Shown in pieces: positions 6,775-13,052 of a stretch of DNA of 19,885 bases (positions within the stretch are counted from its first letter, which is position 1; each line of letters starts with the position of its first letter). The notes below the pieces were generated by a model. It saw only the letters and a list, made by a program, of their open reading frames with translations. It had not been told where the DNA came from and searched no databases. A program made the translations under genes and the position numbers. The stretch is from DASVXQ01 sp046727955 (lineage in GTDB: Bacteria > Actinomycetota > CALGFH01): contig JBKPDO010000323.1 of NCBI GenBank assembly GCA_046727955.1, positions 1 through 19,885 of the forward strand, given 5' to 3'.

Positions 6775-8369
6775 ATCCGGAACACGCCGAACCCGTCCGT
6801 GCCCTTCACCTCCCCGGAGTGGCAGGCCGACAGCGCGATGCCGAGCGCTGTGCGGGTGTCGCGCGGGTCGACGATGCCGTCGTCGTACAGCAGCCCGGTG
6901 TTGAACAGCGCCCGCGACTCCGCCTCGATCTGCCCCTCCACCGCCTGGCGCATGGCCTGGTCGGCGGCCTCGTCGAAGGGACGGCCACCCGCCTCCGCCG
7001 ACTGGCGCGCCAGGATCGACATGACCCCGGCGAGCTGGTCCGGGCCCATCACCGCGGTCCTGCTGGCCGGCCAGGTGAACAGGAAGCGCGGGTCGTAGGC
7101 GCGGCCGGCCATGCCGTAGCCGCCGGCACCGTAGGAGGCACCGAGGATCACGGTGAGGTGCGGCACGGTCGAGTTGGAGACCGCGTTGATCATCTTGGCG
7201 CCGTCCTTGATGATGCCCTGCTGCTCGTAGCGCTTGCCGACCATGTAGCCGGTGGTGTTCTGCAGGAAGACCAGCGGCAGGTTCGCCTTGTTGGCGAGCT
7301 GGATGAACTGGGCGGCCTTGTTCGACTCCTCGCTGAACAGGACCCCCTGGGCGTTGGCGAGCACGCCCACAGGGAAGCCGTGGACCGACGCCCAGCCGGT
7401 GACCAGGTTGGCGCCGTACAGCGGCTTGAACTCGTCGAAGCGCGAGCCGTCCAGCACCCGCGCCAGGATCTCGCGCACGTCCGCCGGCAGCTTCAGGTCA
7501 ACGGGCGCGAGGCCCAGCAGCTCGTCAGGGTCGTAGCGCGGCTCGTCGGGCGCCGCCGTCGGTCCCGGGCCGAGCTTGCGCCAGTTGAAGTCCCCGACGA
7601 TCTGGCGCCCGAGGCGGATGCAGTCGCGCTCATCGGCGGCGAGCAGGTCGGCCAGCCCCGAGGTGCGCGCGTGCATCTCGGCGCCGCCCAGCTCCTCCTC
7701 GCCGGCGTCCTCGCCGGTGGCGACCTTGACCAGCGGCGGCCCGCCCAGGAACACCTTGGCGCGCTCGGCCACCATGACGGTGTGATCCGACATGCCAGGC
7801 ACGTAGGCGCCGCCGGCGGTGGAGTTGCCGAAGACCAGCGCGACCGTGGGGATGCCGGCTCGCGACAGGCGCGTGAGGTCGCGGAATACGGCTCCGCCGG
7901 GAATGAAGATCTCCGCCTGGGTCGGCAGGTCGGCGCCTCCCGACTCGATGAGCTGGACCAGCGGCAGCCGGTTGCGCTCGGCGATCTCCATCGCCCGCAG
8001 CGTCTTGCGCAGGCCGTAGGGGTTGGTGGCGCCGCCGCGCACGGTCGGGTCATTGGCCACGATCACGCACTCGACACCGCAGACGGCGCCAATGCCGGTG
8101 ACCACGCTGGCGCCGACGTGGAAGTCGGTGCCCCAGGCGGCCAGCGGCGACAGCTCCAAGAAGGGCGCGTCCAGGTCCAGCAGCAGCTCGATCCGCTCAC
8201 GGGCGAGCAGCTTGCCCCGCGCCTGGTGGCGGGCGACGTAGCGCTCACCGCCGCCCGCCCTGCTCTGCGCGAGCTGCTCGGAGAGCTCCTCGAGCAGCCG
8301 CAGGTTGGCGCTCCGGTTGGCGAGGTAGGTCGCGGACGCCAGGTCGAGCCGGCTGGCCAGCACGCTCAT
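6771..8369 (-). CDS. Acyl-CoA carboxylase beta subunit (carboxyltransferase; methylcrotonyl/geranyl-CoA-like)
   Basis: A 532-residue crotonase-superfamily carboxyltransferase that moves CO2 from carboxybiotin to an acyl-CoA. The two half-domains are visible. The N-half has NDPTVRGGATNPYGLRK (106-122), IESGGADLP (141-149) and GNSTAGGAYVPGMSDH (181-196). The C-half has NAQGVLFSEESNKAAQFIQL, NTTGYMVGKRYEQQGIIKDG and GASYGAGGYGMAGRAYDPRF. These patterns and the length fit the 3-methylcrotonyl-CoA/geranyl-CoA carboxylase beta branch better than propionyl-CoA carboxylase. The segment before AGIP reads IPGGAVFRDL (156-165); methylcrotonyl enzymes as I recall have HFGRIF there, so the acyl pocket may differ. 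ATG at 8369 opens the five-gene operon, with no clear Shine-Dalgarno because the inverted repeat occupies that position. Confidence 0.94.
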   Translation of the reverse strand: MSVLASRLDLASATYLANRSANLRLLEELSEQLAQSRAGGGERYVARHQARGKLLARERIELLLDLDAPFLELSPLAAWGTDFHVGASVVTGIGAVCGVECVIVANDPTVRGGATNPYGLRKTLRAMEIAERNRLPLVQLIESGGADLPTQAEIFIPGGAVFRDLTRLSRAGIPTVALVFGNSTAGGAYVPGMSDHTVMVAERAKVFLGGPPLVKVATGEDAGEEELGGAEMHARTSGLADLLAADERDCIRLGRQIVGDFNWRKLGPGPTAAPDEPRYDPDELLGLAPVDLKLPADVREILARVLDGSRFDEFKPLYGANLVTGWASVHGFPVGVLANAQGVLFSEESNKAAQFIQLANKANLPLVFLQNTTGYMVGKRYEQQGIIKDGAKMINAVSNSTVPHLTVILGASYGAGGYGMAGRAYDPRFLFTWPASRTAVMGPDQLAGVMSILARQSAEAGGRPFDEAADQAMRQAVEGQIEAESRALFNTGLLYDDGIVDPRDTRTALGIALSACHSGEVKGTDGFGVFRM

Positions 8370-8370
8370 A

Positions 8371-8386
8371 GTTACCGGTAGGTAAC
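8371..8386. promoter_or_regulatory. Probable TetR-family operator before the carboxylase operon
   Basis: GTTACCGGTAGGTAAC is a perfect 6-bp inverted repeat (GTTACC/GGTAAC) with a 4-nt centre that ends one base before the first start codon of the operon. Length and symmetry resemble operators of TetR-family repressors of acyl-CoA and lipid catabolism (TTAC...GTAA type), and the Pseudomonas atu genes are controlled by a TetR protein, AtuR. A bound repressor would cover the start region. No tetR gene lies in the window, so the regulator must be encoded elsewhere. The repeat is seen directly; its function is inferred. Confidence 0.55.
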
Positions 8387-8443
8387 CACGCCACCCGTGG
8401 GCGGGTCCAGAACTCCGCTCAGTTCCTGCGCCGCCGCATCAAA

Positions 8444-8545
8444 TCAGCTGACAGAAGCCCGTGGGTGTTGAACCTCCAACCGGTTGTCGTCAACCATCGC
8501 CAGGAAGTACTCCACGAAGCCGGGAAACTCGAGTTGTCGCGACGA
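8444..8545 (-). other. Orphan coding-like fragment after the immunity-region gene
   Basis: After the TGA of the 8546-9073 gene the same frame stays open for 33 codons to a second TGA. It has a protein-like composition: QLEFPGFVEYFLAMVDDNRL and then EVQHPRASVS. About three quarters of third positions are G or C. There is no good start codon or ribosome site (an internal ATG gives only 17 residues). It may be the tail of a lost immunity gene, a piece cut off by a premature stop, or chance. I do not recognise a family. Confidence 0.3.
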
Positions 8546-9073
8546 TCAGCGGGCCTGCTCTAGCAGACCCCAGAGCCTGATTCTGAGCGCATCCGGCGGC
8601 ACCTGCGTTGCGTTCTCAAGTGACTTCGGGGTGGTCAGCACGTACACGTCAACTGGGTAGCGACTCACCGACCTGAGTGAGACGCCGGCATGTCGTGGCG
8701 CGACAACGACCCGGGTCAACGTCTCGGCGACGCCGCTCTCCCCTGGAGAAAGAGAAGGGTCGATCACTACTGCGGCGTAGTCATCGCGCTCCCCACTACT
8801 CATCCAGTGCCGCAAGCGAACGCGGTGCGCCTCCGCATCGGGAGCCTCCGCCGGCCGTAAGAGCCAATCAGCGGTAGGCCGAAAGTTCGGGTTGGGGATG
8901 AACTCACCCACGATGCAGCCGTCGCCGTCGACCTTCCACGCACCGCGAATGGCGGTTGGCGGGACTGCGTCGGCCGGACCGTAGCCGCCGACAATCTCGT
9001 AAACCCAGCCGCCCGGCCGTTTCCTGGCTTCCGCCACAAGCGCCGGCGGCAGGTCACGGCGCCCGTCCACCAT
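8546..9073 (-). CDS. Type VII secretion/polymorphic-toxin associated protein (probable)
   Basis: A 175-residue soluble protein. It contains PGGWVYEI (20-27), a VPPTAIRGAWKVDGDG block (38-52) and VGEFIPNPNFRP (55-66), then a C-terminal half with DYAAVVIDPSLSPGESG and VDVYVLTTP. I recognise the 'PG.WVY.ID..Y.....VPP..I.GAW.VD..G.I.G.F.PNPN(Y/F)RP' pattern from actinobacterial proteins annotated as type VII secretion system-associated and found beside polymorphic toxins; the molecular role is not known to me. ATG at 9073 is preceded by AAGGAG, which overlaps the last codons of the gene before it, at 7-nt spacing. The gap to that gene is only 4 nt, so the two are one transcript. An immunity or chaperone role for the toxin upstream is inference from position. 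Confidence 0.72.
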   Translation of the reverse strand: MVDGRRDLPPALVAEARKRPGGWVYEIVGGYGPADAVPPTAIRGAWKVDGDGCIVGEFIPNPNFRPTADWLLRPAEAPDAEAHRVRLRHWMSSGERDDYAAVVIDPSLSPGESGVAETLTRVVVAPRHAGVSLRSVSRYPVDVYVLTTPKSLENATQVPPDALRIRLWGLLEQAR

Positions 9074-9077
9074 ACGT

Positions 9078-9482
9078 TTACTCCTTCGGCGCCTCATCCG
9101 GACGGCCGCCGGTCCACCGGTCGAATGACGCACGCTGCTCATCGACCGTCGCCACCAGAGACAAGTCGGGGGCTGGCTCGAATATGTCGACCACCGGCAG
9201 TCGACTGCCACCCCGCGGACTCGATAGCACGTACGCGCGACGCCCCCGAGAGGTCTGCTGCAACATCGCCGATGGATAGACGTCACGTCGTCCGCCATTG
9301 CAGCCGAGCAGGACGCCGTGAGCCTCCAGTCTGCGCCGAGCCGCGACCAGCGCGTCAAACAAGTCCAGCCCCTCCCCCTGTGCGGTGTAGCCATCCGGGA
9401 GACGCACCTGAACCTCGCATTGATCGCCGACCCGGAACCGGACCCGGGAGGTCACGACCGTGCCGGCATGCAACGCCGGCAC
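9078..9482 (-). CDS. Probable immunity protein of the polymorphic toxin locus
   Basis: A 134-residue soluble protein with no signal peptide. The core pattern is LDLFDALVAARRRLEAHGVLLGCNGGRRDVYPSAM, then RRAYVLSSP, PVVDIFEPAP and VATVDEQRASFDRW. I recall the 'LLCNGARRDVWPSGM...AY.L...VD.F.PA' pattern from small genes directly downstream of Rhs-type toxins in actinobacteria. The gene begins right after the toxin remnant and is followed within 4 nt by the 8546-9073 gene. GTG at 9482 is preferred because GGGAGG lies 8 nt upstream. A GTG at 9503 that overlaps the toxin stop as GTGA is the alternative and would add 7 residues. A strong hairpin covers the 9482 start. Confidence 0.7.
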   Translation of the reverse strand: MPALHAGTVVTSRVRFRVGDQCEVQVRLPDGYTAQGEGLDLFDALVAARRRLEAHGVLLGCNGGRRDVYPSAMLQQTSRGRRAYVLSSPRGGSRLPVVDIFEPAPDLSLVATVDEQRASFDRWTGGRPDEAPKE

Positions 9483-9488
9483 GGTCGT
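9454..9488 (-). promoter_or_regulatory. Perfect 14-bp hairpin over the immunity-gene start codon
   Basis: Minus-strand RNA would read ACGACCGTGCCGGC, a 7-nt loop GTTGCAT, then GCCGGCACGGTCGT: 14 uninterrupted pairs, mostly G-C. The GTG at 9482-9480 lies inside the 5' arm, just after the Shine-Dalgarno GGGAGG. No T-run follows on either strand, so it is not a standard intrinsic terminator. It could limit translation of the immunity gene unless ribosomes arrive from the upstream toxin gene, act as a U-less terminator, or be a protein-binding dyad. The structure is certain; the role is inferred. Confidence 0.55.
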
Positions 9489-9499
9489 TTCCTCCCAGT

Positions 9500-10362
9500 T
9501 CACGGAGAGTATCCGGGGTTCGGGACCCACCGACCACCAGGAAACCAGCAGCCCTCGACGCACGAACCCGATATCGGACCGGGAACCGCCACTTCGTTCT
9601 CCCAAGGGAATGGTGAGTTGGCCCCGAAGCGGGCGTTGACGTCGATGCCACTGCCACGCAGCTTGTAGATGTTGCCGGTGCCACCAAGGTAGTCCTGGTT
9701 ATAGTCCTGTGCCGACCTCAGGCTCTTCGACGTGGCCACATAGCCCGAGTCGGTCGGGTTGCTGTTTACATGCTCCATATTGTTGCCCTTGGGACCGTAG
9801 GAACAGGTGCACCCCTGGCGGCGCGGTCCAGCTGGTAGTGCCGTCGGGGTTGGTGGTGCCGTCAAAGCGGTGCGGAGTGCCGTCCCCGTCGATGAACTGG
9901 ATGTACTTGTTGGACCGGCCGGAGATGGTGTCCGCGCCGTTGGGGTGGATGTCCAGTGGCTCACCGAACCGGGTCAGCGTCGACAGCGACCAGGCCGGTC
10001 ACCGTGAAGGCATTGCTCCCCCCGGTACTGCTGTGACTGGTCCCGGGCACGTACGCCCACTTCGTCCCCGCGTCGAAGTCACCCCCAGCCGCCGACCACG
10101 CCAGCCCCGCCCGGGCCTCGCGCCAGTCCGCCCCCGAGCCGTCACACGAACCCGGGTAGACCGCCTTGCCCTCGTCCCACGCCCGGGTCGCCCGGTACCG
10201 GTGGCCACCACCCGACTGGCGAGGCTGAATGCCAGCCAGTGGCCCCCCGGCGACCCCGGCTCCTTCGCCAGCGCGGGACTGAGTGGCTGCTACACCAGCG
10301 ACGAGGCCCACCACGATCAGACCACGAAGGAGCCACGCCCACTGCGGGTCGGGGTTGGCCAC
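9500..10362 (-). pseudogene. Broken secreted Rhs-like polymorphic toxin with ADP-ribosyltransferase tip
   Basis: Three successive reading frames each carry one part of a plausible secreted toxin. From 10362 to about 9991 there is a possible signal peptide (WLLRGLIVVGLVAGVAA) followed by KWAYVPGTS and GGSNAFTVTGL. From about 9989 to 9795, in the next frame, come SLSTLTRFGEPLDIHPNG and then SNKYIQFIDGDGTPHRFDGT, ending PPGVHLFLR; I recognise this as the segment that precedes RHS/YD repeats in actinobacterial secreted proteins. From about 9802 to 9500, in the third frame, come GPKGNNMEHVNSNPTDSGYV, ATSKS, GSGIDVNARFGANSPFPWEN and EVAVPG, resembling scabin/pierisin-like ADP-ribosyltransferases (STS-like ATS; E-N-E at the Q/E-x-E motif). 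The first ART strand with the catalytic Arg and all RHS repeats are missing. Two frame changes and an internal deletion make it a pseudogene unless the sequence has errors. The GTG at 10362 has no clear ribosome site, so the 5' end is uncertain. Confidence 0.65.
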
Positions 10363-10490
10363 GCCAGTCCAGCCGCCAGCTTGTAGACGGCGTTTCCTCG
10401 CCGCGGTCAGCAGCCAGGCCGTGTACTGTTAACCGGGTCCTGCCGGAGGCGCAGACGGCGTCTGGACCCTACCCGGCGAAGGGGGGATGG

Positions 10491-11156
10491 GTGGACGGCC
10501 GCACCGGCGAGCGGAAGTCCCTCTGGCCGCGGCGAGATCTATCGGGCGCTCGGGTAAGGGTGCGTCTCGGGCGCTCCGCGCTTCGCGATCCCCTGATCGT
10601 GCTCATCCTCCTGATGGCCGGGACCTTCGACTGGCTCTCCGGCAACCCCATCCACTCCATCCTGCTGTTCGCGGCCGCGGCGGCGGTCGCCTGGGAGGCG
10701 GCTCCGCCCAATCGCCGCGGCCAAGGCGGCCAGGGCGGCCAGGGCGGGCGGACCGCCGGGCCCGCGACGGCAGGCGGCGTATCCGGTCGTGTCGCCGCGG
10801 CTGCTGGCCTCGCATTCGCGGTGATCGTCGGGGGATTCGGCCGCTACTCGTGGCCGGCCACGGTCGCGGTCGTCTCGGTGGGAGCGATGGCCATCGCCGT
10901 GACCTGGCGCAGACCGGTCCGGGAGGGGCCGGAGCAGGCAAAGCTCGACGCCGTCGGGGCGGCTGTGTGGGCCGCGCCGTTCCTGGCGCTGGGTTTGCTC
11001 GAGCTCACCAACCTGCTGCTGCAGCCGTCGCTCAAGGCCGACTCCTACGCCCATCCCACGCTGAGCGTCCTCACCGACCCGATCCTCGCCTCCCATCCTG
11101 GCCGGTCGGTCGCCCTGTTGATGTGGCTGGCGGTCGGCTGGTTCCTGGTGAAGTGA
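10491..11156 (+). CDS. Hypothetical multi-pass membrane protein
   Basis: A 221-residue integral membrane protein with about six hydrophobic segments: near 33-46, 54-69, 102-118, 122-138, 155-178 and 204-220. The cytosolic head is basic (RTGERKSLWPRRDLSGARVRVR), and a polar loop carries GQGGQGGQGG (77-86). Its function is unknown to me. GTG at 10491 was chosen because a purine-rich AAGGGGGGATGG run lies directly upstream; the frame stays open further 5' but runs into the toxin remnant on the other strand and is not hydrophobic or conserved-looking. Its stop overlaps the start of the next gene (TGATG), so the two membrane proteins are probably made together. A TACTGT hexamer at 10424 may be a -10 box. 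Confidence 0.75.
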   Translation: MDGRTGERKSLWPRRDLSGARVRVRLGRSALRDPLIVLILLMAGTFDWLSGNPIHSILLFAAAAAVAWEAAPPNRRGQGGQGGQGGRTAGPATAGGVSGRVAAAAGLAFAVIVGGFGRYSWPATVAVVSVGAMAIAVTWRRPVREGPEQAKLDAVGAAVWAAPFLALGLLELTNLLLQPSLKADSYAHPTLSVLTDPILASHPGRSVALLMWLAVGWFLVK

Positions 11157-11356
11157 TGAGCAGCCGCGCCGTGACCGTCGCCCTATATGTGCTCATCGTG
11201 CTGGCCGGCATCGCCCTTGAGCTGCTCGGCCGCGGTGGCCGCACCAGGATCCCCCCGCTCGGCGTAGTGGTGAGCAGGGTCATGCGCACGCGATCCGGCC
11301 GGATTGCCATCGTGACCGGATGGGCGTGGCTCGGCCTGCACTTCTTTGCCCGTTGA
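11156..11356 (+). CDS. DUF6186-like small membrane protein
   Basis: A 66-residue protein with one clear N-terminal membrane helix (VTVALYVLIVLAGIALELLG) and a second weaker hydrophobic stretch (IAIVTGWAWLGLHFFAR). The 'LE.L.R....IP..G...SR.MR.R.GR......W.WLG.HFFAR' pattern matches, from memory, the short actinobacterial DUF6186 family, whose function is not known. The ATG shares one base with the upstream stop codon (TGATG), which marks translational coupling with the six-helix protein before it. No terminator is evident between this gene and the protease gene. Confidence 0.75.
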   Translation: MSSRAVTVALYVLIVLAGIALELLGRGGRTRIPPLGVVVSRVMRTRSGRIAIVTGWAWLGLHFFAR

Positions 11357-11411
11357 CCGAGTCCGGCATCCCAAGCCCACTGGCGGCGAACTTTACATGC
11401 CCTTCAAACCT

Positions 11412-11430
11412 CGCTAGCGGTGCTCTAGCG
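11412..11430. repeat. Short inverted repeat upstream of the protease gene
   Basis: CGCTAG-7 nt-CTAGCG is a perfect 6-bp inverted repeat in the 161-nt gap before the HtrA-like gene. A possible -10 hexamer TACGGT lies 10 nt downstream (11440-11445). A regulatory role is possible but unsupported beyond the symmetry and position. Confidence 0.3.
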
Positions 11431-11517
11431 CAGCTGGCCTACGGTCAGTCCAGGCAGCCGAGCAGATCTCTGCTGGGAAGATCCTCGCAGGCAGCAGGAC
11501 CGCAAGGAGATACGAGC

Positions 11518-12819
11518 ATGACCGACCACGTCGACGACCCTCACGGCCAGGGCCAGAGCGCCCAGCCCCAGCCCCAACCACCCTTGTCCCCGGACGACCA
11601 GCCACCCTGGTCGAGCTGGACGTTGCCGTATGACGCGCCGCCCCCGTCCGGTGGGCCGCCGCCCGGCCTTGGCGACAGGGGCCGCGGCGGGGGTGGCCGC
11701 CGCGGATGGCGCATGACCCTGGTCGTGGCGTTGACCGCGCTGCTGGCCGGCGGGCTCGGCGGCGGGATCGTCGCGATCCAGAGCCACGCCGCGGAGCAGG
11801 TGCCGGCGGGCGGCCCGGCGGTCAGCGCCGCGGCGGCGCCGGCGGCGCCTGCGGCCGCCACCACCAGCCAGCTGCAGGCCGCGCTCGCCAAGATCTCGCC
11901 CTCGGTCGTGGACATCACCACTGCCGGCGGCGGTGAGGGCGGCTTCTTCGGCGGCGGTGAGAGCGGCGCCGGCACTGGCGTCATCACTCGCTCGGACGGC
12001 GAGGTCGTCACCAACGCCCACGTCGTGGCTGGGGCCACCTCGATCCGCGTGCAGATCCCCGGCCACAGCGGGACCGTGACCGCCACGGTCGTCGGCTCCG
12101 ACGCAAGCCAAGACCTCGCGGTCTTGCACCTGCAGGGCGTGTCCGGCCTGCCAGCCGCCACCTTCGCGGCAACCTCGACCGTGCACGTCGGCGACCCGGT
12201 GCTGGCGGTCGGCAACGCCGAGGGCTACGGCGGCGCGCCGACAGTCACCCAGGGCATCATCTCGGCCCTCAACCGCGACCTCCCCGCCGACCAGGGCACC
12301 AGTGCGTTGCACGGGCTCCTGCAGACCGACGCGGCGATCAACCCGGGCAACAGCGGCGGCGCGCTGGTGGACAGCGCCGGGCGGGTGATCGGCATCACCA
12401 ACGCGATCGCCACCAGCTCGCGGGGCCAGCCAGCGCAGAACATCGGTTTCGCGATCCCGACCGACACGGTCCTCAAGGCGCTGCCAGCGCTGCGGGCGGG
12501 CCACAATGTCGGGGGCGGCCAGAGCAACCAGGCCCCGACGGCGTTCCTGGGCGTGGAGCTTCAGGACAGCGGCCAGGGCGACGGCGCGCTGGTCGCCGCC
12601 GTGGGACCGGGCACGCCGGCCGCGGGCGCCGGCCTGCAGGCGGGCGATGCGATCACCGCGGCGGACGGCACCAGCATCGGCGGCGCGGCCGACCTGCGGT
12701 CGGTCATCGCCAGGCACAAGCCAGGAGACAAGGTCAAGCTGACCTGGCGCCCGGGCGGGCAGGGCCAGACCCGGTCGGCCACCGTGACGCTGACCAGCCG
12801 GCCAGCGGGCACCAGCTGA
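11518..12819 (+). CDS. HtrA/DegP-like trypsin-family serine protease with PDZ domain
   Basis: A 433-residue membrane-anchored protease, probably for envelope protein quality control. Residues 1-65 are a Pro/Gln/Gly-rich cytosolic head (QPQPQPPLSP, then PPPSGGPPPG). Residues 67-88 are one membrane helix (TLVVALTALLAGGLGGGIVA). A low-complexity Ala/Pro stalk follows to about 115. The chymotrypsin-fold domain spans about 120-325, with the triad H168 (TNAHVV), D199 (SQDLAVL) and S279 (NPGNSGGALVD). The PDZ domain spans about 340-428 (AFLGVEL, AGLQAGDAITAADG). All catalytic residues are present and the length is normal for actinobacterial HtrA proteins. ATG at 11518 has AAGGAG 8 nt upstream. A large hairpin follows the stop directly, so the gene probably ends its transcript. 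Confidence 0.93.
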   Translation: MTDHVDDPHGQGQSAQPQPQPPLSPDDQPPWSSWTLPYDAPPPSGGPPPGLGDRGRGGGGRRGWRMTLVVALTALLAGGLGGGIVAIQSHAAEQVPAGGPAVSAAAAPAAPAAATTSQLQAALAKISPSVVDITTAGGGEGGFFGGGESGAGTGVITRSDGEVVTNAHVVAGATSIRVQIPGHSGTVTATVVGSDASQDLAVLHLQGVSGLPAATFAATSTVHVGDPVLAVGNAEGYGGAPTVTQGIISALNRDLPADQGTSALHGLLQTDAAINPGNSGGALVDSAGRVIGITNAIATSSRGQPAQNIGFAIPTDTVLKALPALRAGHNVGGGQSNQAPTAFLGVELQDSGQGDGALVAAVGPGTPAAGAGLQAGDAITAADGTSIGGAADLRSVIARHKPGDKVKLTWRPGGQGQTRSATVTLTSRPAGTS

Positions 12820-12831
12820 CGCGGCGGCGTG

Positions 12832-12871
12832 GCGGCGCGGCCACCGGCTCGCTTGCCGGGAGCCGCGCCGC
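12832..12871 (+). terminator. GC-rich hairpin terminator after the protease gene
   Basis: GCGGCGCGGC (12832-12841) pairs perfectly with GCCGCGCCGC (12862-12871). Inside the loop a second 5-bp stem (CCGGC 12844-12848, GCCGG 12855-12859) closes a 6-nt loop. It begins 12 nt after the TGA. No T-run follows, as is common in high-GC actinobacteria, so termination is inferred. Confidence 0.55.
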
Positions 12872-13052
12872 GCTCAGGTCGTGCCCACCTCCTACATGTT
12901 GGGGGCAAGAGGTCTACTGGATTCGCGGCGCGTCCATCCGGCACTGAGAGCAACTTCCCTGTTTGCCTCTTACTAGACGCGGGGCAAGGCAAGCTGTACT
13001 GTCCGGGCGGGACTGACGAGGGCTGGTCTTGGCAGCCTAGGGCAGGCCGATA

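Noticed and set aside
4552..7098. Very long plus-strand open frame opposite the biotin carboxylase and crotonase genes
   Set aside because: It lies antisense to well-recognised enzymes, has an Arg/Gly/His/Ala-rich shadow composition and no domain; GC-rich codons on the other strand create it.
9078..9605. Longer version of the immunity gene starting at 9605
   Set aside because: It would overlap the toxin remnant by about 100 nt; GTG at 9482 has a strong Shine-Dalgarno and GTG at 9503 gives a GTGA overlap.
9500..9964. The third-frame open frame read whole as a 154-residue protein
   Set aside because: Its first ~55 residues are a Ser/Thr/Pro-rich shadow of the RHS-like segment in the neighbouring frame; only the part after about 9802 resembles an ADP-ribosyltransferase.
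10239..10490. 5' extension of the six-helix membrane protein
   Set aside because: It overlaps the toxin remnant on the other strand and encodes an Arg/Pro-rich non-conserved stretch; GTG at 10491 has a purine-rich ribosome site.
8370..10490. Insertion sequence or integrase traces around the toxin patch
   Set aside because: I found no transposase-like reading frame, terminal inverted repeats or target-site duplication; an accessory origin is suggested only by gene content.
11425..12717. Minus-strand open frames opposite the HtrA-like protease
   Set aside because: The plus strand has an intact His-Asp-Ser triad and PDZ domain; the antisense frames lack any motif.
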